A DNA stretch of 8,827 nt from Candidatus Cloacimonadota bacterium. GTDB lineage: Bacteria > Muiribacteriota > UBA6191 > JACPRK01. The stretch is from NCBI GenBank assembly GCA_021772705.1, contig JAJFLN010000621.1:1-8827 (forward strand), read 5' to 3'. Below, one piece after another: positions 1 through 7,042 of the stretch (its first letter is position 1; each line of letters opens with the position of its first letter). Under the pieces are notes generated by a model. The model saw only the letters and a program-made list of their open reading frames with translations. It had not been told where the DNA came from and did no database searches. Both the position numbers and the translations under genes were made by a program.

Positions 1-117
1 TTCATCAGCACTCTCAGTCGCACCAGTCCAATTGGGGGTTTGGGGGAGCTGGCTCCCCCAACGGGGTGTGGGGCTGAGCCCCACTACAACAAAATCCGTC
101 TTATCCCACCGGCATTG
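1..117 (+). repeat. Long inverted repeat, left copy, with two GC-rich hairpins
   Basis: This segment is the reverse complement of 8690-8806, with 111 of 117 positions matching and no gaps. The differences are at positions 20, 50, 75, 85, 105 and 106. The longest perfect block is 21-49. The outer end reads TTCATCAGCACTCTCAGT and the inner end CCGGCATTG. It contains a palindrome CCAATTGG (28-35), a 9-bp hairpin (41-49 with 52-60, 2-base loop) and an 8-bp hairpin (68-75 with 77-84). The inner end is 3 bases from the stop codon of the last gene. The copy starts at the first base of the window, so it may extend further left. It codes for nothing convincing. It could be a terminal inverted repeat of a mobile cassette or one member of a dispersed intergenic repeat family. 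Confidence 0.93.
41..84. other. Paired stem-loops downstream of the operon
   Basis: Two strong hairpins lie in tandem just after the last stop codon (121-123). One pairs 41-49 with 52-60 (TGGGGGAGC / GCTCCCCCA). The other pairs 68-75 with 77-84 (GTGGGGCT / AGCCCCAC). In the minus-strand transcript they would form at the 3' end of the operon mRNA. No run of U follows either stem in the minus direction, so this is not a standard intrinsic terminator. The hairpins could still stabilise the mRNA 3' end or impede polymerase. They are part of the inverted repeat rather than specific to this operon. Confidence 0.6.
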
Positions 118-120
118 TTG

Positions 121-1701
121 CTAGCTCCCCAGTGTCGGTGCCGGACGGGTATCGGCGGGCGCCGTGCCCGTGGGGCCGCCGCTGCTGGGCCAGAGCTTCC
201 TCCACTTCGATCGGAACCACTGAGCCAGATAGAACTTGTACTGCTCCTTGTAGCGGTACTTCATGATCTCGTGCTTCGCCTCGTCGGTGTTGAGGGTCCG
301 CATGATGATGGTAGAGAACCGGGACAGCCCGCCGCTGGGAATCCATCGATAGAGCCGCTTCCGCAGGACCCAGCTGACGACGCTCTTCGGAAGTATCAGG
401 ACCAGAGTGAAGAAGCTGAACAGGGACTGGTACTGCTTTCGGGCCGCCGCCGTCGTTCCCCCCGTGGCGATGCTGCGGCTTCCCAGACCTCGCTCCAGGA
501 GCTTCACATGTTCGGGGTCGATATCGCCGGACTTGAGGCCGTGTTTGATGATCTCCGTTCCCGGGTAGTAGGAGAGCCAGTAGACTTTGATCACCCCGGG
601 CCGGTTCTCGTTGTAGAACGACGCAGCCTTGACGAGCTGTTCCTCCGTCTGCCCAGGCAGGCCGAATATGTTCTCGGCGTGGACGCTGACGCCCCGCTCT
701 CGCATCAGGTCGAACACGGAAGCGATCTCGTCGTTGGTCTCGGGCCGGTGAACGATATGCTTTCGTAGCTCGGAGTCCGTGGTCTGCACACCGAGATCGA
801 TCTTGACGCATCCCGAACTGGCGAGCAGATCGGCGGCCTTCTTCGTGATCTGCCGGGGATGGACACAGCAGATATAGGGGAAGCCGAACTCCTTGCCGTA
901 CTTGGTGCAGAACTCCTCGAGCCAGTCGGGCTCTTCGGTGAAGATCTCGTCGTAGAAGTTGATCGATTCGAACTTGTAGCGCTTCTTGGCACACCGGATT
1001 TCATCGAGAACGCTGTCGGGAGACCGGCGGCGCAGCCATTTGCCCTGGCCGCGGTAGAGCCGTTTGTTGATCGAGTTGTTGCAGAAGCTGCAGGCGAACG
1101 AGCACCCCCGGCTTGCGGCCAGGGTGTAGAGATAGTCCGAGGACAGGGGGGTGTGATCGTAGAGGGATTTGTCCGGGAAGGGCAGGGTGTCCAGGTCGGA
1201 GATGGTGGGCCGCAGGGGGTTGAGCACCGCCTTGCCCGACGTGTCTCTGTAGCCCAGGTTCTCTATGGAGGTATCGACCTTGCCTGCCTCCAGGGAGTCC
1301 AGGAGTTCGGTAAAGGCGTACTCACCCTCGCCCCGGACGATGAAGTCGATCTGGGGCTCCTCCAGCACGATCTCCCCGACGCTGGTGACGTGGATGCCCC
1401 CCATGACGATCGGTACGTCGGGCAGCCGCTTCTTCAGGGCCGCCGCCATCCTGAGGGACCACTGGTAGGTGTCGGTGACGACGCCGAAGGAGATCACCTC
1501 CGGCCGGGAGGACACGACCTCGTTGACCACATCGTCGTGGATATCAAAGATCCGGGCTGCCCAGGGCACCTCGAGGAAGGTGTCCTCGAAGAGCCTCGGG
1601 TCCAGGACAAGCTGGGTTTCGTGACCCTGTTCCCGGGCGACAGCGGAGCAATACTCCACGCCCAGACTTTCGTAGCTGGAGTAGACGATGGTGACTCTCA
1701 T
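121..1701 (-). CDS. B12-binding-domain radical SAM protein (third, diverged copy)
   Basis: This is a 526-residue cytoplasmic enzyme. Residues 1-140 form a Rossmann-type B12-binding domain: it starts MRVTIVYSSY, has the GG of 'IVMGGIH' near 101-102, and 'RGEGEYAF' at 123-130. The radical SAM domain follows, with the 4Fe-4S motif CxxxCxxC at C200, C204 and C207 inside 'SRGCSFACSFC'. Further family signs are 'NFYDEIF' near 248-254, 'IDLGVQTT' at 301-308 and 'IFGLPGQT' at 345-352. The B12 domain lacks the DxHxxG motif, as is common in this class. After residue 420 there is a hydrophobic or amphipathic stretch (about 425-441), then a basic region and a low-complexity Pro/Thr/Ala tail. It is the last gene of the operon, 22 bases after the previous stop. 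A GGGAG about 14 bases upstream is a weak ribosome site. Known relatives include methyltransferases and BchE-like cyclases. The reaction here is unknown. Confidence 0.93.
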   Translation of the reverse strand: MRVTIVYSSYESLGVEYCSAVAREQGHETQLVLDPRLFEDTFLEVPWAARIFDIHDDVVNEVVSSRPEVISFGVVTDTYQWSLRMAAALKKRLPDVPIVMGGIHVTSVGEIVLEEPQIDFIVRGEGEYAFTELLDSLEAGKVDTSIENLGYRDTSGKAVLNPLRPTISDLDTLPFPDKSLYDHTPLSSDYLYTLAASRGCSFACSFCNNSINKRLYRGQGKWLRRRSPDSVLDEIRCAKKRYKFESINFYDEIFTEEPDWLEEFCTKYGKEFGFPYICCVHPRQITKKAADLLASSGCVKIDLGVQTTDSELRKHIVHRPETNDEIASVFDLMRERGVSVHAENIFGLPGQTEEQLVKAASFYNENRPGVIKVYWLSYYPGTEIIKHGLKSGDIDPEHVKLLERGLGSRSIATGGTTAAARKQYQSLFSFFTLVLILPKSVVSWVLRKRLYRWIPSGGLSRFSTIIMRTLNTDEAKHEIMKYRYKEQYKFYLAQWFRSKWRKLWPSSGGPTGTAPADTRPAPTLGS

Positions 1702-1723
1702 GGATGGGTCCGGGACTCCCGGG

Positions 1724-3184
1724 TCAGGCCCGCAAGGTGCGCCATTTGTTGAAGATCAGGCCCTTGGCGGCGTAGGCGGCGTTCTTGAAGAAGAGTGTCT
1801 TGATCGGATAGTTTGCGAAGAATCCCAGGAGCCGGAACGGGTTCGTGTAGAACCGGAAGTAGGCCATCCTCTGAACCCTGACCATATCCACACCCGTCAC
1901 CTGACTGTAGTAGCTGCTCTCTGTGTGGTAGGTGACGGTGGGGTCGAAGTCGAAGTTGGGCGTCACTTCCTGGGCCTGCTCGTGGATGGTGGTGCCCTCA
2001 AAGGGCACGACGGAGAAGAAGTAGGCCTTCTGAAGGGCCGAATTGCACGCCCAGTCGACGGTCGCCTGGATCTCCTGAGTGGTCTCCCCGGGGAAGCCGA
2101 GCATGAAGAAGCCTAGGGGGATGATGCCCGCGTCCCGGGCGATGCGGATGTTCGGCTCCAGCTTGTCCAGCTTCACGTTCTTCTTGATCAGTTTCTGCAG
2201 GCGGGGTGTGACCGTCTCGATGGCGAAGCAGATGATGTAGGTGCCGGCCTTGCGGTACCGCCGGATCAGATCCTCCGTCAGGATGTCTCCCCGGAGGCCG
2301 TTTGGAAAGGCGAGATGCAGGCCCCAGTCCCTCTCGGCGATCATGTCCATGATCTGCCCCGATCGGGGGCCATCGACGTTGAAGATGTCGTCATAGAAAT
2401 GGAATTCCTTGATGCCGTAGGTCGCCACGAGCATCGACATTTCCTGCAGCACGTTCTCGGGGCTGCGATACCGGACCTTCTTGCCGAACAGGGTGTGGCA
2501 GTAGGTGCACTTCCAGGGGCAGCCCCGGCTCGTGAAGACCGGCACGTAGGGCTTGGCTGCAATGAGCCCGTAGTTCATCGTACGGACTTCCGAGTAGGCC
2601 GGGACGTCGATCAGGTCCCAGGCCGGGAAGGGCATGTTGTCCAGGTCCTCGATGGCGGCTCTGGGGCCGGTGATGTGGGGATGGCCGTCCTGACCCCGGA
2701 GGCAGAGCCCGGCCACTTCATCAATCGACTCATCGGCCAGCAGCTTCGGCACCAGCTCGGCGAAGGTCTCCTCTCCCTCTCCGAGGCCGACGCAGGTCAC
2801 GGCTGGGTGCATGGCAATTTCCTTGGGAGAGGTTTCGCTTGCCGGTCCTCCAACGACGATCCTCGCCGCCCCCCATGCCTGGTGGCATGCGTTGATGATG
2901 GCGTAGCAATCGTGGAGCTCCGAGGCGAGAGAGCTGATCCCGATCAGGTCCGGTTTCTCCCTCTCCACGTATTCCCCCACCTGGTCGGCTGTCATGTCCT
3001 CCAGGCCAGGGTCCAGGAGCTGAATGTCATGCTCCCGTGGGTACCGATCCCGGAGCACGGCGGCGAGGTACATGATTCCCAGGGGAGGGCAGATAGATCG
3101 GTGCGAGTCATGGGAATACCCCTCGTGACAGGGGTTCGCCCGGATCAGCAGGACCTTCGGCTTCCGCTTGTTGGAGTCCTTCAT
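1724..3184 (-). CDS. B12-binding-domain radical SAM protein (second copy)
   Basis: This is a 486-residue cytoplasmic enzyme. The B12-binding-type domain occupies roughly 9-170, with 'KVLLIRANP' opening the first strand, 'VVGGPAS' at 110-116 and 'GEGEET' at 135-140. The radical SAM core starts at 'FTSRGCPWKCTYC', with iron-sulfur cysteines C222, C226 and C229. Later motifs are 'FHFYDDIFN', 'LAFPNGLRGDI', 'CFAIETVTPRLQKL' and 'FMLGFPGET'. It aligns with the neighbouring 4659-3187 product almost end to end, including the distinctive C-terminal segment 'TGVD...QR.AY.RFY.NP.RL', so the two are tandem paralogs. The start is well supported: GGAGG lies about 11 bases before the ATG, which is 2 bases after the previous stop, implying coupled translation. 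The B12 domain has no DxHxxG, so any cobalamin would be bound without that histidine. The substrate is unknown. Confidence 0.94.
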   Translation of the reverse strand: MKDSNKRKPKVLLIRANPCHEGYSHDSHRSICPPLGIMYLAAVLRDRYPREHDIQLLDPGLEDMTADQVGEYVEREKPDLIGISSLASELHDCYAIINACHQAWGAARIVVGGPASETSPKEIAMHPAVTCVGLGEGEETFAELVPKLLADESIDEVAGLCLRGQDGHPHITGPRAAIEDLDNMPFPAWDLIDVPAYSEVRTMNYGLIAAKPYVPVFTSRGCPWKCTYCHTLFGKKVRYRSPENVLQEMSMLVATYGIKEFHFYDDIFNVDGPRSGQIMDMIAERDWGLHLAFPNGLRGDILTEDLIRRYRKAGTYIICFAIETVTPRLQKLIKKNVKLDKLEPNIRIARDAGIIPLGFFMLGFPGETTQEIQATVDWACNSALQKAYFFSVVPFEGTTIHEQAQEVTPNFDFDPTVTYHTESSYYSQVTGVDMVRVQRMAYFRFYTNPFRLLGFFANYPIKTLFFKNAAYAAKGLIFNKWRTLRA

Positions 3185-3186
3185 AC

Positions 3187-4659
3187 TCAGACGCCCCTCC
3201 TCAACAGGGCTGGCACGGTGGATGCAGGTGCCTGTTCCCGTTCTCGTAGCCCGTGAAGGTTCGGCAGCATGCAGTAGGCCGCCGACGACGCCTCACGGAT
3301 GAAGCTCAACGCCGAGGGGTACCCTCTCCAGAGCGACCAGAGTCGCTTCGGGTTCAGATAGAACCGCCTGTAGGCATCTCGCTGTATGGCGCCCAGGTCC
3401 ACGCCTGTCGCCCAGTGATAAAAGCTGGTCGTGGAAAAGTAGCCGAACTTTCGATCGTACTCAAACTCGGGATAGTGCTGCTTCACGAGTTGCTCCAGTC
3501 CGCTGCCCGGGAAGGGTACGACGGTGAAGAAACTGGCCCGGTGCAGCCGGGTCTTGAGGGCAAAGTCCACGGTGGAGTGGATCTCTTCCTCCGTCTCCGT
3601 GGGAAAGCCGAGCATGAAGTAACCGATGGTCAGGATGTTGGCGTCGGCACACTGGGAAATGGACTCCGCCACCTTGTCGACCTTCAGGTTCTTCTTCAAC
3701 AACTTCTGGAGCCGGTTCGACGCCGTCTCCACGGCCAGGCAGGTGGTATAGCACCCGGCGGCGGCCAGCTTCTCCACCAGCTCGCGGTCCATGATGTCGC
3801 CCCGGAGCGCGTTGGGAAAAGCGAGCTTCACGCGCATCCCCCGATCGAGGATGAGGTCACAGACCTTCTTCGCCCTCTTCTTGTCCAGGTTGAAGATGTC
3901 GTCGTAGATGTGGAATTCGTTGACGCCGTGCTCCCGGTGGAGCAGCTCCATCTCATCCACCACGTTCTCGGCGGACCGGAACCGGGTCGACTTGCCGAAC
4001 ACCTCGTGACAGTACTCGCACTTGTAGGGACAGCCTCGGCTCGTGAACAGCCCCATGTAGGGCCGGGCCGCCAGGAGCCCGCCGTTCATGTTCCGGACGC
4101 GGCTGTAGGAGGGAATATCGATCAGGTCCCATGCCGGGTTGGCCATCTCATCCAGTCCCTGAATCGCGGGACGGGGGGCCGTGGTGGCCACCGTGCCGTC
4201 TTCCATCCTCCAGGCGACGCCTGCGACGGCTTCCAGGGACTCGCCAGCGTCGAAGGCCTCGAGCATCTCGGGGAAAGTCTCCTCCCCCTCGCCGATGCAG
4301 GCGGCATCGAAGTTCTCGTCCAGCATCACCGAATCGGCGGCGGCCTGCACGTGGGGGCCTCCTGCCAGAATCCGGGCCGATGGCGCCGCTCCCCGGGCCG
4401 CCGCAGCGATCTGGTGGATGGCCGGGGCCTCCGGTGTCATTCCGCTGATCCCGACCACGTCGGGGGACCACTCCTGGATGTAACGGGCGATGTCATCGAC
4501 GCCCATCTGCTGCTTGCCCGGATCGAGGATGCGAATGTCGCACTTTCCCGGGAGAGCCCGTCGCACCGACGAAGCCAGATACAGGATGCCCAAGGGTATA
4601 CCCAGAGACTGGTGGACATGGGGGAGGTTTGCCCTCATCAGCAGCACCTTCATCTGCAT
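3187..4659 (-). CDS. B12-binding-domain radical SAM protein (first copy)
   Basis: This is a 490-residue cytoplasmic enzyme when started at the ATG at 4659 (MQMKVLLMRANLPH). That ATG has a good AGGAGAG ribosome site about 9 bases upstream. A GTG at 4725 would add 22 residues and overlaps the stop of a small upstream ORF, but it has no ribosome site, and the paralog begins at the equivalent of the ATG. The B12-binding-type domain has 'ILAGGPH' near 97-103 and 'GEGEET' near 113-118. The radical SAM motif 'SRGCPYKCEYC' gives cysteines C210, C214 and C217. It is followed by 'FHIYDDIFN', 'LAFPNALRGDI', 'CLAVETASNRLQKL' and 'FMLGFPTET'. The C-terminal segment contains 'TGVDLGAIQRDAYRRFYLNP', shared with the next gene. 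The family includes B12-dependent methyltransferases and BchE-like ring-forming enzymes. The exact reaction cannot be read from sequence. Confidence 0.94.
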   Translation of the reverse strand: MQMKVLLMRANLPHVHQSLGIPLGILYLASSVRRALPGKCDIRILDPGKQQMGVDDIARYIQEWSPDVVGISGMTPEAPAIHQIAAAARGAAPSARILAGGPHVQAAADSVMLDENFDAACIGEGEETFPEMLEAFDAGESLEAVAGVAWRMEDGTVATTAPRPAIQGLDEMANPAWDLIDIPSYSRVRNMNGGLLAARPYMGLFTSRGCPYKCEYCHEVFGKSTRFRSAENVVDEMELLHREHGVNEFHIYDDIFNLDKKRAKKVCDLILDRGMRVKLAFPNALRGDIMDRELVEKLAAAGCYTTCLAVETASNRLQKLLKKNLKVDKVAESISQCADANILTIGYFMLGFPTETEEEIHSTVDFALKTRLHRASFFTVVPFPGSGLEQLVKQHYPEFEYDRKFGYFSTTSFYHWATGVDLGAIQRDAYRRFYLNPKRLWSLWRGYPSALSFIREASSAAYCMLPNLHGLREREQAPASTVPALLRRGV

Positions 4660-4665
4660 ACTTGC

Positions 4666-4673
4666 TCTCTCCT
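4666..4673 (-). promoter_or_regulatory. Ribosome binding site deciding the radical SAM start at 4659
   Basis: On the minus strand the sequence before the ATG at 4659 reads CAGGAGAGAGCAAGT. The AGGAG core is about 9 bases from the ATG. It is the best ribosome site near the start and favours the 490-residue form over the 512-residue GTG form. A second in-frame ATG two codons later would have a longer, poorer spacing. Confidence 0.65.
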
Positions 4674-4721
4674 GAACCCTTTCCGCCGCCCCCTCGCGCG
4701 GAGGCGCGAATCCCAGTTGGC

Positions 4722-4940
4722 TCACTTTACAGTAATTGTGACTAGAGTCGCCACTTCGGAGTCTTGGCCCTCGCCGATGCTCACCTGCCGAGGCGACAGC
4801 TCAGCCTGGAATCTCACCACAGAACATCCCGCATTGGACCGGTAACGCCGGATCGATAGTACACCATCCGATGCCTTGACCGCCGCTGTGCGGGGCCGAT
4901 TGGGCGCAGCCCTCACTGGCCACCGGAGCTCGGGGCTCAT
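4722..4940 (-). CDS. Possible small ORF, 72 residues, unknown
   Basis: An ORF starts with an ATG that overlaps the TGA of the phosphodiesterase gene (ATGA, 4-base overlap) and ends with a TGA at 4724-4722. It would encode 72 residues, beginning MSPELRWPVR and ending with a beta-strand-like 'EVATLVTITVK'. It is basic in the first half and has no signal peptide or membrane helix. I recognise no family. In favour: the operon-style overlap and the otherwise unexplained 277-base gap before the next start. Against: a poorly spaced ribosome site (GGAG only 3 bases before ATG), rare-looking codons, and the fact that the same frame stays open by chance far upstream inside the phosphodiesterase gene. 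It may simply be intergenic DNA carrying a secondary promoter for the radical SAM genes, although I see no convincing -35/-10 pair. Confidence 0.3.
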   Translation of the reverse strand: MSPELRWPVRAAPNRPRTAAVKASDGVLSIRRYRSNAGCSVVRFQAELSPRQVSIGEGQDSEVATLVTITVK

Positions 4941-7042
4941 GGGCTCCGGAGCAGGTTCGCTCCCTCGAGCCGGGAGGGGATGGGGTGGCCTCGGAGGGCC
5001 ATGACCGTCGGCGCCACGTCCAGGACGCTTGCCGGCGGCCGGGACATTCTCCGGGTCGACAGGAGCACGCCTGCCACGGATGCGGGATTGACAGAGCAGT
5101 GATCGGCCCTCCAGGGACGGCGGTTCGGAGCCAGGATCGGCTCGTCCAGGCCTCCCAGTGCCGACTGCCAGGAGACTCGGAAGCCGGGAGTGAAGCTCAC
5201 CACCAGATCCGGCGCCTCCGAAAGGTGGGAACCGGAGTAGAGCTCTCTGGCGGTACTCACACCTGCGACGACGGAGGCGCCCTGGTCGTCTCTGAGTTCC
5301 AGAAGCGCGGAACGGATCTCCGACTCCAGTCGCCGGGATGGCTGACCCGGTGCGACGTTTCCTCTGGGCTCCCGGCCCCGGACGTTGAGGTGAATCAGCC
5401 CCAGGCCGGTGGAGAACGCCCGGGTCCGGTTCCAGTGGATGTCCTCCCACAGGTTTCTGCCCTCGTAGAGGTCCTTCAGTACCCGGCCAGACTTTGCCCC
5501 TCGGCTCCGGGTCACGAGATACCCGGCCTTCAGCAGCCAGGCGTTGAGGTTGACCGCCGTCTCGAAGGGGGCGAAGCCGTGATCCGAGACGATGAGAAGG
5601 TCCGCCTCGGGCCGGGTCCGGCGCAGCAGACCGACGGTCTGATCCACCCATCTGTAAGTGTCGGCCACCACACTGGCCGCCGCTCCCTTGGCTTTCCAGA
5701 ACATGTGCGAGGCCCGGTCGGGTTCCTCCAAGACCGAGATGAGTACATCCCAGTCCCGGCTGGCTGCCTCGGCGACAGTGATTCGTTGCCGTCGTTCGCA
5801 GTCGATGGCCAGAGCGCCGGTGAAGGCGGCCACGTCCAGGACCCGATCTTGAACGGCCATGGTCTCCGCCGACCAGCCCAGGGTCGGAAAGGGGCCGTGG
5901 GTTTCCTCCAGGCGGGCCGCGAAGGAGGCTGGCCAGGAGATGTGCACACCCCTTGGCGTGTCGCCAGGAATGAACGCAGGCGCCGATAGGAACAGGTTCG
6001 GGGGACCTGCGCCGGAGGACTGAACGTGGATACGGCTCCTGCCCGTTACCCCCAGGCCGGGGAGGAGACCGAAGAACAGAGGAATGTCGGGGGTCCACTC
6101 CGACGATGCCAGGGGCAGATCTCTGACGCCTGCCCAGAGGTGCAGCTCACCCGATGGCTGGCGGCTGACACGCACGTGGCAGCTCGAGCCGAGAGGCCCT
6201 GTCAGTTCGGTCTCTCCCGAGTTGTTCCGCCAGTGCAGGGGCAGGCGGCGTCCGCCCATCTCGGTGCTCGATTCTCGCCGTGAACCATCTGCCGCGCTCC
6301 CTTCCAGGACCGTGTAGGTCCCCTGAGTGCCCATCAGGTCCGGCACTCCCAGACCGGCCAGCAAGCTGACGCCTTCCGGCTCCGGCCCTGGGGGAAACTG
6401 GAGGGGAGCCCAGAGTACCTTGGTTCGATCTCCATGTTTGGCAAGGGCGGTCCAGACTCCCTCCTCTCGCAGGGCCCGCTCGGGAAAATCAATCGAGTCC
6501 GGCAGATAGCTCCGAGGCATGGCGGACAGGAGATGCAAGGCTGCCAGGATAAGCAGTCCCCCGCCGATCCACCTTCGAGGCCGGATGAGAGCGAAGAAGG
6601 CTGCGAAGAAGGCCATCATTCCGGCCCGGTGCATCAGTGCCCCGGTAGAGGGCAGGGGGACGGGCCAGCTCTTCAGGTTCACCGTGGTGAGCTTCACCGC
6701 ATAGGTTCCCGGTACCCGGCGGACGAAGTCATAAATCCCGGTCCTGCCGGGATTGACGCCCGTGAAGAGAGCGGCCCAGGAGACGGGCGACTCCGCCGGG
6801 GTCGTGGGGAGGAGGGGGGCGAAGCTGCCAGTGCTGGCGATGGCGGCCATCTCTGGCAGCCAGCCTTCGCCGATGCCCTGCTCGAGGAGCCCGTGATCCA
6901 GGCCGTCGACGCCGAGTACGATGAGAGGCTTGGGCTTCTGTCTCTCCTGGACCGGGCCGGCAGAGGCATGGGTGGACAGAGCCGCCGCCAGCAAAAGAGC
7001 GGCTGCGAGCTTCACTGTGGAGGAGATGGCGTCACGGGCCAT
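4937..7042 (-). CDS. Exported alkaline-phosphatase-superfamily type I phosphodiesterase with membrane hairpin
   Basis: This is a 701-residue metal-dependent phosphoester hydrolase of the nucleotide pyrophosphatase/phosphodiesterase type. A signal peptide is visible (hydrophobic 10-23, 'THASAG' giving an AxA cleavage near 28). 'VLGVDGLD' supplies the first metal aspartate, D46. 'SPVSWAALFTG' at 85-95 aligns with the nucleophile region of the family and points to Ser85. D442 and H446 ('PDRASH'), D486 and H487 ('VSDHGFAPF') and H648 ('RADH') complete the expected two-metal ligand set. 'NLNAWLLKAGYL' is typical of this subgroup. Two hydrophobic segments (about 137-153 and 159-175), joined by the basic 'RPRR', look like a membrane hairpin, so the enzyme is probably tethered with its active domain in the periplasm. 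The ATG directly follows the sulfatase-like stop (TGAATG), implying translational coupling. The substrate is unknown; lipid-linked or sugar phosphodiesters are plausible. Confidence 0.9.
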   Translation of the reverse strand: MARDAISSTVKLAAALLLAAALSTHASAGPVQERQKPKPLIVLGVDGLDHGLLEQGIGEGWLPEMAAIASTGSFAPLLPTTPAESPVSWAALFTGVNPGRTGIYDFVRRVPGTYAVKLTTVNLKSWPVPLPSTGALMHRAGMMAFFAAFFALIRPRRWIGGGLLILAALHLLSAMPRSYLPDSIDFPERALREEGVWTALAKHGDRTKVLWAPLQFPPGPEPEGVSLLAGLGVPDLMGTQGTYTVLEGSAADGSRRESSTEMGGRRLPLHWRNNSGETELTGPLGSSCHVRVSRQPSGELHLWAGVRDLPLASSEWTPDIPLFFGLLPGLGVTGRSRIHVQSSGAGPPNLFLSAPAFIPGDTPRGVHISWPASFAARLEETHGPFPTLGWSAETMAVQDRVLDVAAFTGALAIDCERRQRITVAEAASRDWDVLISVLEEPDRASHMFWKAKGAAASVVADTYRWVDQTVGLLRRTRPEADLLIVSDHGFAPFETAVNLNAWLLKAGYLVTRSRGAKSGRVLKDLYEGRNLWEDIHWNRTRAFSTGLGLIHLNVRGREPRGNVAPGQPSRRLESEIRSALLELRDDQGASVVAGVSTARELYSGSHLSEAPDLVVSFTPGFRVSWQSALGGLDEPILAPNRRPWRADHCSVNPASVAGVLLSTRRMSRPPASVLDVAPTVMALRGHPIPSRLEGANLLRSP

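Noticed and set aside
1..117. Left repeat as an intrinsic terminator
   Set aside because: The hairpins are strong, but no U-run follows in the direction of operon transcription, and the same sequence lies upstream of the operon in the opposite orientation.
859..3256. Plus-strand open frames at 859-1752 and 2315-3256
   Set aside because: Both lie antisense to radical SAM genes with intact CxxxCxxC motifs. Their translations show no motif.
4660..4725. GTG at 4725 as the start of the first radical SAM protein
   Set aside because: There is no ribosome site before the GTG. The ATG at 4659 has a well-placed AGGAG and matches the paralog's N-terminus.
3253..4845. Plus-strand open frame of 530 codons
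   Set aside because: It is antisense to the first radical SAM gene, with His/Arg/Gly/Val-rich composition typical of GC-rich antisense frames and no recognisable motif.
4722..6098. Long minus-strand open frame of 458 codons overlapping the phosphodiesterase
   Set aside because: Its upper part is rich in Arg, Pro, Gly and Ser with no domain, and lies in another frame of a gene with clear motifs. Only the last 72 codons beyond that gene were kept as a weak candidate.
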